A stretch of 64,000 bases of DNA from Planctomycetaceae bacterium (lineage in GTDB: Bacteria > Planctomycetota > Planctomycetia > Planctomycetales > Planctomycetaceae), in the NCBI GenBank assembly GCA_024742875.1, contig JANSXP010000011.1, forward strand, positions 86,493 through 150,492, read 5' to 3'. The position numbers and the translations under genes are program-made. The notes beneath the pieces were generated by a model. The model ran no database searches and was not told where the DNA came from. It worked only from the letters and a program-made list of their open reading frames with translations. This document shows positions 36,622 to 46,581 of this stretch, piece by piece. Numbering within the stretch: the stretch's first letter is position 1; every line of letters begins with the position of its first letter.

Positions 36622-39600
36622 CTAGCGCAGGTCAAGGTCGACCCTGTGTCGTGCGGGCGGTGGTGCAACTGTGACATCCGCCTGTTTTTCGCGTTTGAGT
36701 CCTCGGACAACAGCGAACGCCGTCAGCGTGTACTTTCCAACTCGGACATCCTTCAGCCAGAAATTTCCCAACTCATCGGTCACGACCGGCTCTGGGACAG
36801 GCAGTTGCTGCTGGTTCTCCGAGGCTGGGGCATTGGGATCGGCCGGCTCCTCGAGCGCGGGCGGCGCGAGGGAAATCCTGCATCCTGCCACGGGCTGCCC
36901 GCCGTAGAGAATGGTTCCGCGAATGTCGTTGACAGCTTCGGCCTCCATCCGGGCAGCCTGCTCAGCGGAAATGACACGGATGGCACGCCGGAGCGGAACA
37001 CTGCGATTCCCCGCTCGATCTGTCGCCTGCAGCAGAACGATGGCCGGGCCTGGCGTCAGACCGGTCGTGTCCGCTGTGCCCACCCACCGACCGTCCGTCA
37101 GTTGCAGTGGCACCGGGGCGGGTGTCTCCAGCATGGTCCGAGAATCTGCTGCGGCAAAACCGGCAAGCACCTGCTCAATGCCGCTGGAATCTCCATCGCT
37201 GCCGCTGGCGACGACCATCAACGGTGCGCCCACTGCGACGCGTTCTGCGGGAACTGTCCCCAATTGGGTCAATCGTGGCGGCGAGCCGTCAAAACACAAA
37301 GGCACCGCAGAACTCCAGACCGTGCGGTCCGCCATCCGCAGTTGCGCCAGCAGGTTGACATTCGAGCGAAATCGTGCGACCGGCAGTTCAACGACCAAAG
37401 GAGCCACACGAGAGCCGAGTCGGAAATCACCGTCATCCGTCAGGCCGTCCCACAGCACCTGAATGGACTGCGTGTTACGAACGATCAACGGCTCATCGTC
37501 GGCGAGTTCACGGTCCCGATTGGCGTCAATACCCAGCGCGAGCTGATCGTCGGCTGTGCCAGGAAACCCGGGCGGCGCTGCCACGTCCAGTGAAACAGAA
37601 ATGGATGCTGCTGGAGCCGCGATGGCCGCTTGTGGTGCGGGATCCAGAATGCTTACAGCGAGGGTCTGGTCGTCCGGCAGCAGGCGACCATCTCCGCCGA
37701 CCTCGTTCAGCAGCCAGGCAAAGGCGCGATGGTGCCCATTAACAGACAGCTCGACAACCGACTGACCTGCCGCGGGCGTTGCCCGCAACTGCACAGAGTC
37801 TTGTTGGCCGCTCAGGGTCCCGGCGATCACTCCCGTAGCGCCGGCAGGACGAAATCCCAGCTCCAGCCGCACGGACTCTGAGGGCAGCCGCTGGGCATCT
37901 TCTGCAGCAACCTCCACAATCACTTCGCCGGTCAGCGGGTCACGACGAGCCTGCGCCTTCAGAAATCGGCGAGGGTGCTGGACGGCGACAGGAAAGTGAA
38001 ACATGCTGATGGTGCCATTTCGTTTATCTGTCAGGCTGAGAATCAATCCGTGGTCAACGGCGACGGCAGGAATCGGTTCCGACGTCACGGCCGGCTCGGC
38101 CTCTGATTCCGTGGGCTCCGCCGTTCCCGCAGATTCATCGGCCGATGATTCGGCGGGCGAAGCCTCTCCGGTTTCAGGGAGTACAAAAGGAAGGGCGACT
38201 GTCTGCCTGGCTGCCAGGCTCACGTCCGCAACGGCCAGCGGCTGCGGCTCAGCGTGATTTTTGCGCCACGCCAGCCCCGCCTCGATGGACATAGCGAACG
38301 ATGGCAGATCAGGCAGTGGGCCTGCTGCCGCGAGCAACTCAGCCTGCAGGACCGTTGCAAAGTCCACTTGCGATTGCAGCTGAAAGGCAAACGCGGTCGT
38401 TGTATTGGGAAACGCACTCAAAAGGGTTGGGCGTCTCTGATCGACAGTCCCCGGTGTCCCGGTCAGCCGGGGAAGCACCGAATGCTCCCGGGGAATTTCC
38501 AAAGGCACGTCAAACCGATAATTCTGATCTGCCGTCTGCAGCCGCAGGGTCAACCACGTTGGCTCTGTTGTTCCGGCGACACAGGTTAACGTGAGAGGCA
38601 CGTTTCGGCGGCCCCCCGCTGGGACAATTACGGTCGGCACAGACAGCAGAGGATCAGCGTCCAGAGGGTAGGCGCCGCGTTCCAGCAGGCGGACGAGTTC
38701 ATCAATGCGTGGCTGATCGGACGAATCGCGATTGACCGCATGGGCACGCAGCAGATCCTGCAGTTCCCGCTGACGCTCACGCTGACGCATGCGACCGGAC
38801 CTGCGGACACGTTGCGCGGTGACGGTCTGAAATCCCGGACTGCTTTCCAGGCGAATGCGGCCTTCATCCACTTCCGTCATCATCCTGACCGCAACCTCTT
38901 TGGTCCCGGGGTTCAGCAGCTGCACCGGCAGCCGAACAGTGTCTCCCACGGCAAGAGGCACCATGACCGGCAGTTCGACTTTCAGCAGAGGGTCCAGACT
39001 GGCTGCCGCCTGATCAGACAACTGCGCATGGAGATGATCGACCTCGAATGACGGAGCGTCCTGCAGGGCCAGCTTGACTCGTTCCAGCTGCAGCCGAGTC
39101 TGGGCCGACTGCAGTGTCTGCTGCTGCAACTGCGACAAAGAGGGGCTCAACGGCAGCTCGACACGACTGGTTTGAATGACGGGCAGCAGTGCGAGGGCTG
39201 AGGTCAGTGACAGTTCGGACAGACGTTGAGTCGGCCCGGTGGCCAACCGTTCAGCCGGCCGTTCGTCAGAGTACGAACGGCGAACTTCTGCGGCCAGCCG
39301 ACTGTGCATCGACCGCAGACCGCGGGCGAACTGGTTCCATCCAGAAGCGTCGGCATCCTGCCCAAGCGCATGATATTGCTCGTCCAGCCGTGCGTACTGC
39401 TCGTCAAGTTCGACGTGTCCCAGAGTCATCAGACGACAGCGCAGCAATTCCAGTTCCGCATGCTGGCGAATGATGTCAGCCGGCAGACGCGTGCGACTGA
39501 CTTCTCTGGGGCGCTGGGCGGACACCGCTTTGACCTCTGACGGCGCGGCAGAAATGTTCTGCAGCGCGGACAGAAGCTGACCGCGCTGTGCACTCGACAG

Positions 39601-42000
39601 TTGTGGGCTGTCCAGCAGAATCTGGATCCGGAATTCCTGCCACGTGGAGAGGCGACCGCCCACCGACTGAACGGTTGCCGCACGTGCCGCAGCCAGCAGT
39701 TCCTCCGATCGCCGAAGACCGTCCATCAGGTCGCGCACATGTGCGACGTCGGAGCTGACGGACCATGGCTCAATCAACACCACCAGAAGCTGTTCAAGCA
39801 GCTGCAGGTGGTCTTTCAGGCGGAAATAATCCACAGACGTGACGATCCGCGAAGACGCCTGGCAGCGAAAATCGCGAATGTCATCCGGAATCCTCCACAG
39901 GGCGTTCACCAGGACGTGCCGTGCCTGATGCAGCGTTTCCGCCGTGGCCAACAGATCCTCCAGCTGTCGTCGGGCCACCGTGATCAGCTGCAGAGCCTGC
40001 TTTTTCGGCGTTCGCTCGGGAGCAAAAACCAACTCCCGCTCAATCCCCAGCCGCCGTCGTTCCGCGGCCAGCAGCGCGGCGTCCAGTTTGCCGGGTACCA
40101 GAGCGCAGGCAGCCGCCGCCCGATCCGCCTGGAGTCTGAGCTGCAGCAATCCGGAGACCTGCTTCCAGTCAAGGCGATGATCCTGCAGCAGTCGCTCCGC
40201 AAACGCCTGCTCCCGCGTCACGAATGATTGGGGGGGCAGATCTGCCAGCCACGCGGCAAGCGGCTGGCTGTCAGGTTGGCGCACCAGCTGTTCCAGCTGC
40301 CGGATCTGTGCCAGGTCTTCGGCGTTTGCCTGCCAGCCCGCTGATTCGGTCAGCTGCAGCTGGCCGGCCGGCGAAATCGCGCTCGAGACCGCGATGGAAC
40401 CTGGCCATAACGCGGCCAGTTCCCGCATGGCCTGACTGGTGCCTGCATCAATAGCGGGGAGCTGATCTGCGCCCTGCCAGACGTCACTCAAAGCGGCGGC
40501 CGCTGCCTGCGACGTGTCTTCGGCAGCGTAAATGACGGCCGCCTGACGGCGTCGCAGCATCGCCTGCAGCAAACGAAACCGGAGAGGGGCAAATGTCACG
40601 GGAGAGACCGCCTGCTCGGCAAGCAGGTCACGTGTTTGCCAGGCCTGCAGCAGAACGGACCATGCCGGGTTTTCGCCAACGCTGGCGATCGGGGTGTCCG
40701 ACCGATCAACATCCCCGGAATCATCGGCTGCCACTGCAGCTGTGCCCGAATCTGCCTGACTGTCAGACGGTTTTTCGTCCTGCACTGCGGCGTTCTGTTC
40801 GCTGGCAGCAGGCGTCTGTGTGTCGACCTGTTTCGCGGACGCTTCGGCGTCCTGTTGAGAATCGTCAAACTGGTCCCGCGCAGGCTCCAGAGCGGCAACC
40901 GCGTTTGCAACGGAACGGGAGGCGATCATCGGCCGCAGCACGTGAAACAGCACGGATGCTGTTTCGGAATTGTCTGCGGGAGGCGGCGACGGCTCCGCGT
41001 CGGCTGGCGGCCGCTCTTCTGCCGCTGCAGCCGAATCCTCGTCTGGCTGCCACGTGCGATTGAGGGCAAGGATTTCAGGACTGTCGGCCCAGTTGATCCG
41101 CCCGAAATGAAACAGCTGCGGCGTCTGAGAAAGTCGCCCCGCACTTTTTTGCTCAATCCATTCGGCCGTTTGCTGATTCGTAAATCGGTAGGCCTCCACA
41201 ACCGTCAGCGAGCCGTCGCGGTCGTGGTCGGCCAGCTCACTGAGCGCCTGAGAGAACATATGCGCAAACACCGACTGACCGAGACTGCGACTAAAATGAC
41301 TGGACTCGAAATCGGCGCGGCTCGTCATCACCCACAGTGACGGATCACCGACCTGGTCGACCTGAGCCTGCAGCTGCGTGACGAATTGATTGACGAGCGT
41401 CCCGTGTGACAGGTCATAGGGCACCGAACCGCAATCGAGTACCAGCAGCTTCGCCGCACAGGGCCGCTGGCTGAGCATTCGCAGAAGATCGATCACCGGC
41501 AGCGTCGTTTCTTTCGTCCATTGAGGATCAAACTGCCACCGCAGATGCGGCGTCCCGTCGGACAGCAGACCATCCGCTTTGACATAGGTGATCACTACGT
41601 CAGACGGACTGTCGATGCCGGCGCTGATCTGCTCGGCCAGACGACTCAGTTCGTCGCGAACCGCCAGACGCGATGCCAGCGTCACACGATCTGCCTCCTG
41701 CTCTGTCCGGCGAAGTGTGGGGGCCGTTGCACGGAGCGACTGCAGGTCGGACGACTGATAGGCCATGGGGTCCGGGGCCCGCGGATCAAGGGGGTCCTGT
41801 CCCTGCACAACAAAAATGCCCGTGGCCGTCGACTGCAGCGGCCGCGAGAGCAGCTTCATGAAGCCCAGCAGCAGCGCAATTAACAGGCCCGCCCAGAACA
41901 GTCGCTGAGCCAGTCGGCGAATCGGCGAACCGGCTCTGTGAGGACGAGCCGGAAGCCACGCGTGTTTTCGCTCAAGAGGTGGCTGACGCTGAGGTAGCAT
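36622..42000 (-). CDS. Giant single-pass protein with degenerate caspase-like domain
   Basis: 1792 residues. A basic N-terminus and one membrane helix (about 33-50, LFWAGLLIALLLGFMKLL) are followed by a caspase-like domain (about 60-300) with the same plan as the 1553-residue neighbour: strand VVITYVKADG, then KLLVLDC with C190, then LWVMTSRADFESSH. The catalytic histidine position holds Lys/Ala, so it should be inactive. A perfect EF-hand calcium loop, D258-H-D-R-D-G-S-L-T-V-V-E269, lies inside this domain. A long helical middle follows; the C-terminal third is beta-rich with an Ig-like part (GPAIVLLQATDRAGNRS) and ends in a carboxypeptidase-regulatory-like domain (IRGTILYGGQPVAGCRISL … VRVGKYTLTAFAV). 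It is likely a structural or regulatory periplasmic protein. Confidence 0.88.
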   Translation of the reverse strand: MLPQRQPPLERKHAWLPARPHRAGSPIRRLAQRLFWAGLLIALLLGFMKLLSRPLQSTATGIFVVQGQDPLDPRAPDPMAYQSSDLQSLRATAPTLRRTEQEADRVTLASRLAVRDELSRLAEQISAGIDSPSDVVITYVKADGLLSDGTPHLRWQFDPQWTKETTLPVIDLLRMLSQRPCAAKLLVLDCGSVPYDLSHGTLVNQFVTQLQAQVDQVGDPSLWVMTSRADFESSHFSRSLGQSVFAHMFSQALSELADHDRDGSLTVVEAYRFTNQQTAEWIEQKSAGRLSQTPQLFHFGRINWADSPEILALNRTWQPDEDSAAAAEERPPADAEPSPPPADNSETASVLFHVLRPMIASRSVANAVAALEPARDQFDDSQQDAEASAKQVDTQTPAASEQNAAVQDEKPSDSQADSGTAAVAADDSGDVDRSDTPIASVGENPAWSVLLQAWQTRDLLAEQAVSPVTFAPLRFRLLQAMLRRRQAAVIYAAEDTSQAAAAALSDVWQGADQLPAIDAGTSQAMRELAALWPGSIAVSSAISPAGQLQLTESAGWQANAEDLAQIRQLEQLVRQPDSQPLAAWLADLPPQSFVTREQAFAERLLQDHRLDWKQVSGLLQLRLQADRAAAACALVPGKLDAALLAAERRRLGIERELVFAPERTPKKQALQLITVARRQLEDLLATAETLHQARHVLVNALWRIPDDIRDFRCQASSRIVTSVDYFRLKDHLQLLEQLLVVLIEPWSVSSDVAHVRDLMDGLRRSEELLAAARAATVQSVGGRLSTWQEFRIQILLDSPQLSSAQRGQLLSALQNISAAPSEVKAVSAQRPREVSRTRLPADIIRQHAELELLRCRLMTLGHVELDEQYARLDEQYHALGQDADASGWNQFARGLRSMHSRLAAEVRRSYSDERPAERLATGPTQRLSELSLTSALALLPVIQTSRVELPLSPSLSQLQQQTLQSAQTRLQLERVKLALQDAPSFEVDHLHAQLSDQAAASLDPLLKVELPVMVPLAVGDTVRLPVQLLNPGTKEVAVRMMTEVDEGRIRLESSPGFQTVTAQRVRRSGRMRQRERQRELQDLLRAHAVNRDSSDQPRIDELVRLLERGAYPLDADPLLSVPTVIVPAGGRRNVPLTLTCVAGTTEPTWLTLRLQTADQNYRFDVPLEIPREHSVLPRLTGTPGTVDQRRPTLLSAFPNTTTAFAFQLQSQVDFATVLQAELLAAAGPLPDLPSFAMSIEAGLAWRKNHAEPQPLAVADVSLAARQTVALPFVLPETGEASPAESSADESAGTAEPTESEAEPAVTSEPIPAVAVDHGLILSLTDKRNGTISMFHFPVAVQHPRRFLKAQARRDPLTGEVIVEVAAEDAQRLPSESVRLELGFRPAGATGVIAGTLSGQQDSVQLRATPAAGQSVVELSVNGHHRAFAWLLNEVGGDGRLLPDDQTLAVSILDPAPQAAIAAPAASISVSLDVAAPPGFPGTADDQLALGIDANRDRELADDEPLIVRNTQSIQVLWDGLTDDGDFRLGSRVAPLVVELPVARFRSNVNLLAQLRMADRTVWSSAVPLCFDGSPPRLTQLGTVPAERVAVGAPLMVVASGSDGDSSGIEQVLAGFAAADSRTMLETPAPVPLQLTDGRWVGTADTTGLTPGPAIVLLQATDRAGNRSVPLRRAIRVISAEQAARMEAEAVNDIRGTILYGGQPVAGCRISLAPPALEEPADPNAPASENQQQLPVPEPVVTDELGNFWLKDVRVGKYTLTAFAVVRGLKREKQADVTVAPPPARHRVDLDLR

Positions 42001-42089
42001 GGTGCAATGGCCCGTGACTGGAATCGACGAATCTTAGATCCCGTCGTCCATCCGCGAAAGCGGAATCCCGGACGAGCATCGGGCTGCCG

Positions 42090-42989
42090 TTACCCGGTCA
42101 TGGCCAGTCCGGCCGTCAAACAGTCGACCATCGCCGCAGAGGGGTCCGGCTGACCGGTGCCATACGCCAGCGTGGTGATCGCGCCCCGCGACGCCGTGGG
42201 AGGCATGCTCCGGGGAGGCGGCGGCGCATCATCGGCGGGATCGGCCGCTGCGGGACACCACAGGAGCGCGTGTGCCACCCACCAGAGGACGCCATCGTCA
42301 GCGATGGTTTCAACCAGCGATCGGATTTCCGTCAGCCGTTCCGCATCACTGGTCAGACACCACTGTCCGGCCGCGTCCAGCAGCCGCTGTTCCTCAATGG
42401 ACAGGTCCGTCACCAGCCGCTGGACGGATTCCACCAGCCATTGCACATTGACCACTGGCGGCAGCACCCAGCCCAGAAACTGCACTGCATCGAGATGGCG
42501 ATCCGCGTCCATGAACGCTGCCACCACGGCGGACACGGATCCGACATCGTCGGGCGGCACGTCCAGCGGGCGCAAAGCCAGCGCCGCAAGATCGGCGTCC
42601 AGATCAAAGGGCTGCAGTTCCAGCGGCTCCACCGTTTCTTCGTCAGCCTTCGACGGGGAGCGACCACTCGGATCGTCTTTTTCCGATGGATCATCCTCCA
42701 CACCTTCGACTTCGACGTGAAAGACTGTCTGCCCGGCCTGCAACTGCTGTCCGTCACGCAGTATTCCAGAGGTGCGCGGCTTGCCATTGAGCTGAATCTG
42801 CGCCCCATCAACCGCGTTCACCGTAGGACTTTCGTCACAGAAGCTGACAACAAAGTGGATTCCGAGCAACTCTGGATCGCCCGAGACCGCGTAGTCAGCC
42901 CACTCGGTGCTCCCAATTCGGACCTGCTGGCCTTTACGAATCAAGACCGTCGCGCCAGCGCGGTTGACGGGTTTCAGCAGCACGTGCAT
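42090..42989 (-). CDS. Degenerate FHA-domain protein, T6SS-associated
   Basis: 299 residues from ATG 42989 (AAGGG 9 nt upstream; a TTG lies just before it). Residues 1-100 have the FHA pattern of strands (LIRKGQQVRIGSTEWADYAV, LLGIHFVVSF, IQLNGKPRTSGILRDGQQLQ, GQTVFHVEVE), but the phosphothreonine-binding arginine of the usual GR turn is serine (RIGS27) and the S-x-x-H motif reads LGIH. An acidic linker leads to a C-terminal helical part (about 150-260, FMDADRHLDAVQFLGWVLPP), which recalls a small family (DUF6931) found near T6SS genes; that match is from memory. FHA proteins (TagH/ImpI/Fha) act with the T6SS kinase. This is the first gene of the minus-strand operon, divergent from tssA. Confidence 0.78.
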   Translation of the reverse strand: MHVLLKPVNRAGATVLIRKGQQVRIGSTEWADYAVSGDPELLGIHFVVSFCDESPTVNAVDGAQIQLNGKPRTSGILRDGQQLQAGQTVFHVEVEGVEDDPSEKDDPSGRSPSKADEETVEPLELQPFDLDADLAALALRPLDVPPDDVGSVSAVVAAFMDADRHLDAVQFLGWVLPPVVNVQWLVESVQRLVTDLSIEEQRLLDAAGQWCLTSDAERLTEIRSLVETIADDGVLWWVAHALLWCPAAADPADDAPPPPRSMPPTASRGAITTLAYGTGQPDPSAAMVDCLTAGLAMTG

Positions 42990-43257
42990 CAATAGGCCCT
43001 TCGTCGGATTTCCTCAAACGCCGTTTTATCAGCAAAACCGGCAAACTGACAAGCCAGCGGGCCAGCAGGCCAGCAGGCGCCAACGGCCTCAGGATGACGG
43101 GGCAGGGCGGAATCTGGGGCGTTGGTAGCTTGTATCCCGATTGTCGCGGCCACGTCGGCCCCCGATTGGAGCATTCCCCTCACAGTTGTACTGGCGGAAG
43201 CCGATTGATATCACTCGTAATGTCTTGCAATCGACATTTTTCAGGGCCACCCAGTCA
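42990..43257. promoter_or_regulatory. Bidirectional control region between FHA gene and tssA
   Basis: The 268-nt divergent spacer must hold promoters for both large operons. CCGATTG occurs as three direct repeats (43137-43143, 43162-43168, 43201-43207), and CAATCG, its inverted core, at 43228-43233, giving an inverted pair around TGATATCA (43206-43213). This is a plausible regulator-binding arrangement. The left part contains imperfect CCAGCAGG repeats. No sigma-54 type -24/-12 box was evident. Confidence 0.4.
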
Positions 43258-44385
43258 ATGCCTTCACCCAGCGTGCTGGACATCGATTCGCTGATTCAAC
43301 CCATCAGCGAAGACAATCCCTCCGGACTCGATGCACGGGAAGATCCGTCGCCGATGTCCGTCTACTATCTGCTCAAAGATGCTCGTTCCGTTGCTCGAGC
43401 CGCCGAGCGTCAGGCTCTGATGGGGGACGATGAGGCGGTTGCTGACTGGAAACCGATCAGCGAGGCGGCTCCCGAATTTCTCAGGACCAACTCCAAAGAC
43501 CTGGAAATCGCCGCCTATCTGATTGAGAGCCTGGTGCGTTCCCATGGTTTTGCCGGTCTGCGGGACGGATTTTGCCTGGTCAGACAGTTGATCGAGGGCT
43601 TCGCCGACACTCTCTATCCCCGTCCGGACGAGGACGGAGTGGAAACTCTTCTGGCTCCGCTCGCCGGGCTCAATGGCGTCGACGCGGAAGGCACGCTTGT
43701 CAGTCCCATTAAAAACGTGCCCATCACGCCAGTGGAAGAAATGGGAGCCTTTGGACTGGGAACCTACGAACAGGCGCTCGATCTGGAGCAGTCTGACGCT
43801 GAACAGCGGGAACGTCGCATCAGCCAGGGTGCCGTGCCACTGGATACATTCAACGCGGCCCTGACCCAGGGTTCTGCGGAATGGTTTGGGGAACTGCGGG
43901 ACGATATTCGGGACGCTCTAAGCAGCTGGGCCGAACTCAGTTCCCTGCTGGACGAAAAATTTGGCCGGGATTCACCTCCCAGTTCCAACATAAAAAACGC
44001 GTTGTCTGAGTGTCTGGAAACTGTTGAGTCACTGGCCCGTGACAAGCTGGCCATGCTGGACGTCACAGAGGAAGTCGCGGAGGAACCTGCCGGTGAGGAC
44101 ACCGAAGGTCCGAATGCACCACCGCCTGGGCAGAAATCCGGCGACAGTGTGGACAATATGCAGAACCGTGAAGACGCATTTAAGGTGTTGATGCGTGTTG
44201 CGGCCTACTTTCGCAAGACAGAACCTCATTCACCAATTTCCTACGCCATAGAGCAGATCATTCGCTGGGGGCGACTGCCGCTGCCGGACCTGCTGAAAGA
44301 ACTGATCAATGACGAATCCGCCGTCACACAGATGTTTCGGCTGGTGGGTATTCAGGGACGAGACCCTGAGGATCCGGCGAACTGA
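43258..44385 (+). CDS. tssA: TssA, T6SS assembly/cap protein (ImpA N-terminal domain)
   Basis: 375 residues from ATG 43258, which gives the standard short TssA start ([20 protein letters not shown]); the frame is open further upstream but that extension is unlike the family. The ImpA N-terminal domain is clear: [52 protein letters not shown] and [21 protein letters not shown]. The C-terminal part ([23 protein letters not shown] … [16 protein letters not shown]) is the form seen in short TssA proteins. TssA nucleates baseplate and sheath growth. First gene of the plus-strand T6SS operon; tssB starts 77 nt further on. Confidence 0.96.
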   Translation: MPSPSVLDIDSLIQPISEDNPSGLDAREDPSPMSVYYLLKDARSVARAAERQALMGDDEAVADWKPISEAAPEFLRTNSKDLEIAAYLIESLVRSHGFAGLRDGFCLVRQLIEGFADTLYPRPDEDGVETLLAPLAGLNGVDAEGTLVSPIKNVPITPVEEMGAFGLGTYEQALDLEQSDAEQRERRISQGAVPLDTFNAALTQGSAEWFGELRDDIRDALSSWAELSSLLDEKFGRDSPPSSNIKNALSECLETVESLARDKLAMLDVTEEVAEEPAGEDTEGPNAPPPGQKSGDSVDNMQNREDAFKVLMRVAAYFRKTEPHSPISYAIEQIIRWGRLPLPDLLKELINDESAVTQMFRLVGIQGRDPEDPAN

Positions 44386-44462
44386 CGGCGGGCCGACGCG
44401 TGCCCGGCACGCCAACGACACTTGGAACCTCCATTCCTTTTCACTTCAGAAGGGCCAAAGCT

Positions 44463-44969
44463 GTGGCAAGTATTCACGATAAGCTCAATCGCGTGCGCAA
44501 GCCTCGCGTTCATATCTCCTACGAGGTGGAAACCGGCGGGGCAATGGTGCAAAAGGAACTGCCTTTTGTGGCGGGCGTCATCGGTGACTTTTCCGGTGAC
44601 CCACAGGAGCCCCTGAAGCCGCTGCGAGACCGCAAGTTCATCCAGATTGACCGTGACAATATCAACGACGTCATGGCCCGTATGAACCCTGGCCTGAACC
44701 TGAAAGTGGAGAACACGCTCGCCGGTGATGGCAGCGAGATGGCCGTCGATCTGAGCTTCAAGTCGATGGCTGACTTTGAACCCGCTCAGGTCGTCCAGCA
44801 GGTCGAGCCGCTGAAAAAACTGATGGAAACCCGCGACAAACTGCGTGATCTGCTGACCAAAGTGGATCGCTCTGAGGATCTGGAAAACCTGCTGGAGCAG
44901 GTCCTGCAGAACGAGGGCGACCTGAAGAAACTGTCTGATGAACTCGGTAGCACAGGAGAAGACGCATGA
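44463..44969 (+). CDS. tssB: TssB, small sheath subunit (VipA/ImpB)
   Basis: 168 residues. The GTG at 44463 is chosen over the frame-extending ATG at 44400 because the family starts with [20 protein letters not shown] and an AGAAGG box lies 9-10 nt upstream. Hallmarks are [29 protein letters not shown] and [20 protein letters not shown]. TssB and TssC form the contractile sheath whose contraction drives the Hcp tube. The stop overlaps the start of tssC by 4 nt (ATGA), as usual for this co-folding pair. Confidence 0.97.
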   Translation: MASIHDKLNRVRKPRVHISYEVETGGAMVQKELPFVAGVIGDFSGDPQEPLKPLRDRKFIQIDRDNINDVMARMNPGLNLKVENTLAGDGSEMAVDLSFKSMADFEPAQVVQQVEPLKKLMETRDKLRDLLTKVDRSEDLENLLEQVLQNEGDLKKLSDELGSTGEDA

Positions 44970-46459
44970 GTGAAGCAGAAAATGCACCACAGCCACAGGC
45001 CGAGGCATCCGTAGAAGCCGCATCCAGCCTGCTGGATCAGGCCATCTCAGCCACCAAAGCGACCGAGCGTTCCCGCGCCGAAGAGCTGCTGTCCACACTG
45101 ACAGAGGAAGCGCTGAAGGGCACGGTCACCTGGGACAAAAACCTGACGGCCACCATCAACCAGGCCATCTCCAAAATCGACGCGGTGATGTCGAAGCAGC
45201 TGTCGGCCGTCATGCATCATGAGAAGTTTCAGAAGCTGGAAGGATCGTGGCGTGGCCTGAGCCATCTGATCATGAACAGCGAGACGAGCGCCAATCTCAA
45301 GATCAAAGTGCTCAATGTCAGCAAGAAGGAACTGTTCAAGGACCTCGATAAGGCGGTCGAATTTGATCAGAGCCAGCTGTTCAAAAAGCTGTACGAAACC
45401 GAATTCGGTTCACCGGGCGGAGAACCGTATGCCACGCTCATTGGCGATTACGAATTCACGGGCCATCCGCAGGACCTGCAGATGCTGGAGAGCATCTCCA
45501 ATGTGTCCGCGGCCGCTTTCTGCCCGTTTGTTTCGGCCGCCGACCCGGCTCTGTTTGGTTTCGACAACTGGACAGAGCTTTCGCAGCCGCGCGACCTGGA
45601 AAAGATTTTCGAAACGGCCGAGTACGCCAAGTGGCGGTCATTCCGGGAATCCGAAGACTCACGGTTTGTCAGCCTGGTGATGCCCCGCACGCTGTCGCGT
45701 CTGCCTTACGGTGCCAACACGGCCCCCGTGGAAGAGTTTGACTTTGAAGAGGCGCCCATTGCCGCGGATGGCAGTTCTCTGCCGATGGACCACAACGATT
45801 ACACGTGGATGAATGCCGCCTACGTGATGGGCACCAACCTCACAGCCGCCTTCTCCGAATATGGCTGGTGCACGGCCATTCGCGGCGCAGAGGGCGGCGG
45901 CAAAGTCGAAGGACTGCCGACGCACACATTCACCAGTGACGACGGTGACTCGGATATGATGTGCCCGACTGAGATCGGCATCACAGACCGTCGCGAAGCA
46001 GAACTGAGCAAGCTCGGCTTCCTGCCGCTGTGTCATTACAAGAACACCGATTACTCCGTGTTCTTTGGCGCTCAGACGGTGCAGAACCCGAAGAAATACG
46101 ACACTCCGGAAGCCACAGCCAACGCGGCCATTTCAGCGCGGCTGCCATACATCATGGCCTCGTCGCGGTTCGCCCATTACCTGAAAGTGATGGCCCGGGA
46201 CAAAATTGGTTCCTTCATGGAAGCCTCCGACTGTGAAGACTGGCTGAACCGCTGGATCACCAACTACGTCACCGCGGACCCCAAACCGAGTGCCGATACC
46301 AAAGCGCGTTACCCGCTGCGGGAAGCCAAGGTTGTCGTGCAGGAAGTCGCCGGAGCACCCGGCTCCTACAACGCGGTGGCTCACCTGCGACCCTGGCTGC
46401 AGATGGAAGAACTGACCACCTCGCTGCGAATGGTGGCCCGTATTCCACAGATGGGGTAG
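44966..46459 (+). CDS. tssC: TssC, large sheath subunit (VipB/EvpB/ImpC)
   Basis: 497 residues of the EvpB/VC_A0108 family: [74 protein letters not shown] and [10 protein letters not shown], to a normal C-terminus ([20 protein letters not shown]). Length is standard, and no motif is lost. It is the principal sheath component with TssB. A second family member follows 122 nt downstream. Confidence 0.97.
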   Translation: MSEAENAPQPQAEASVEAASSLLDQAISATKATERSRAEELLSTLTEEALKGTVTWDKNLTATINQAISKIDAVMSKQLSAVMHHEKFQKLEGSWRGLSHLIMNSETSANLKIKVLNVSKKELFKDLDKAVEFDQSQLFKKLYETEFGSPGGEPYATLIGDYEFTGHPQDLQMLESISNVSAAAFCPFVSAADPALFGFDNWTELSQPRDLEKIFETAEYAKWRSFRESEDSRFVSLVMPRTLSRLPYGANTAPVEEFDFEEAPIAADGSSLPMDHNDYTWMNAAYVMGTNLTAAFSEYGWCTAIRGAEGGGKVEGLPTHTFTSDDGDSDMMCPTEIGITDRREAELSKLGFLPLCHYKNTDYSVFFGAQTVQNPKKYDTPEATANAAISARLPYIMASSRFAHYLKVMARDKIGSFMEASDCEDWLNRWITNYVTADPKPSADTKARYPLREAKVVVQEVAGAPGSYNAVAHLRPWLQMEELTTSLRMVARIPQMG

Positions 46460-46581
46460 TCGCCGGATCGTGAGGTTTGGTCGCAGCGTGCGGCCAGACC
46501 TGCACAATCGTGTGTTTCTGTGCCTGGGACAGATCGGGTATGTTTACGCGTCCCTAAGTCAAACTGACTCCAGGAATCCGA

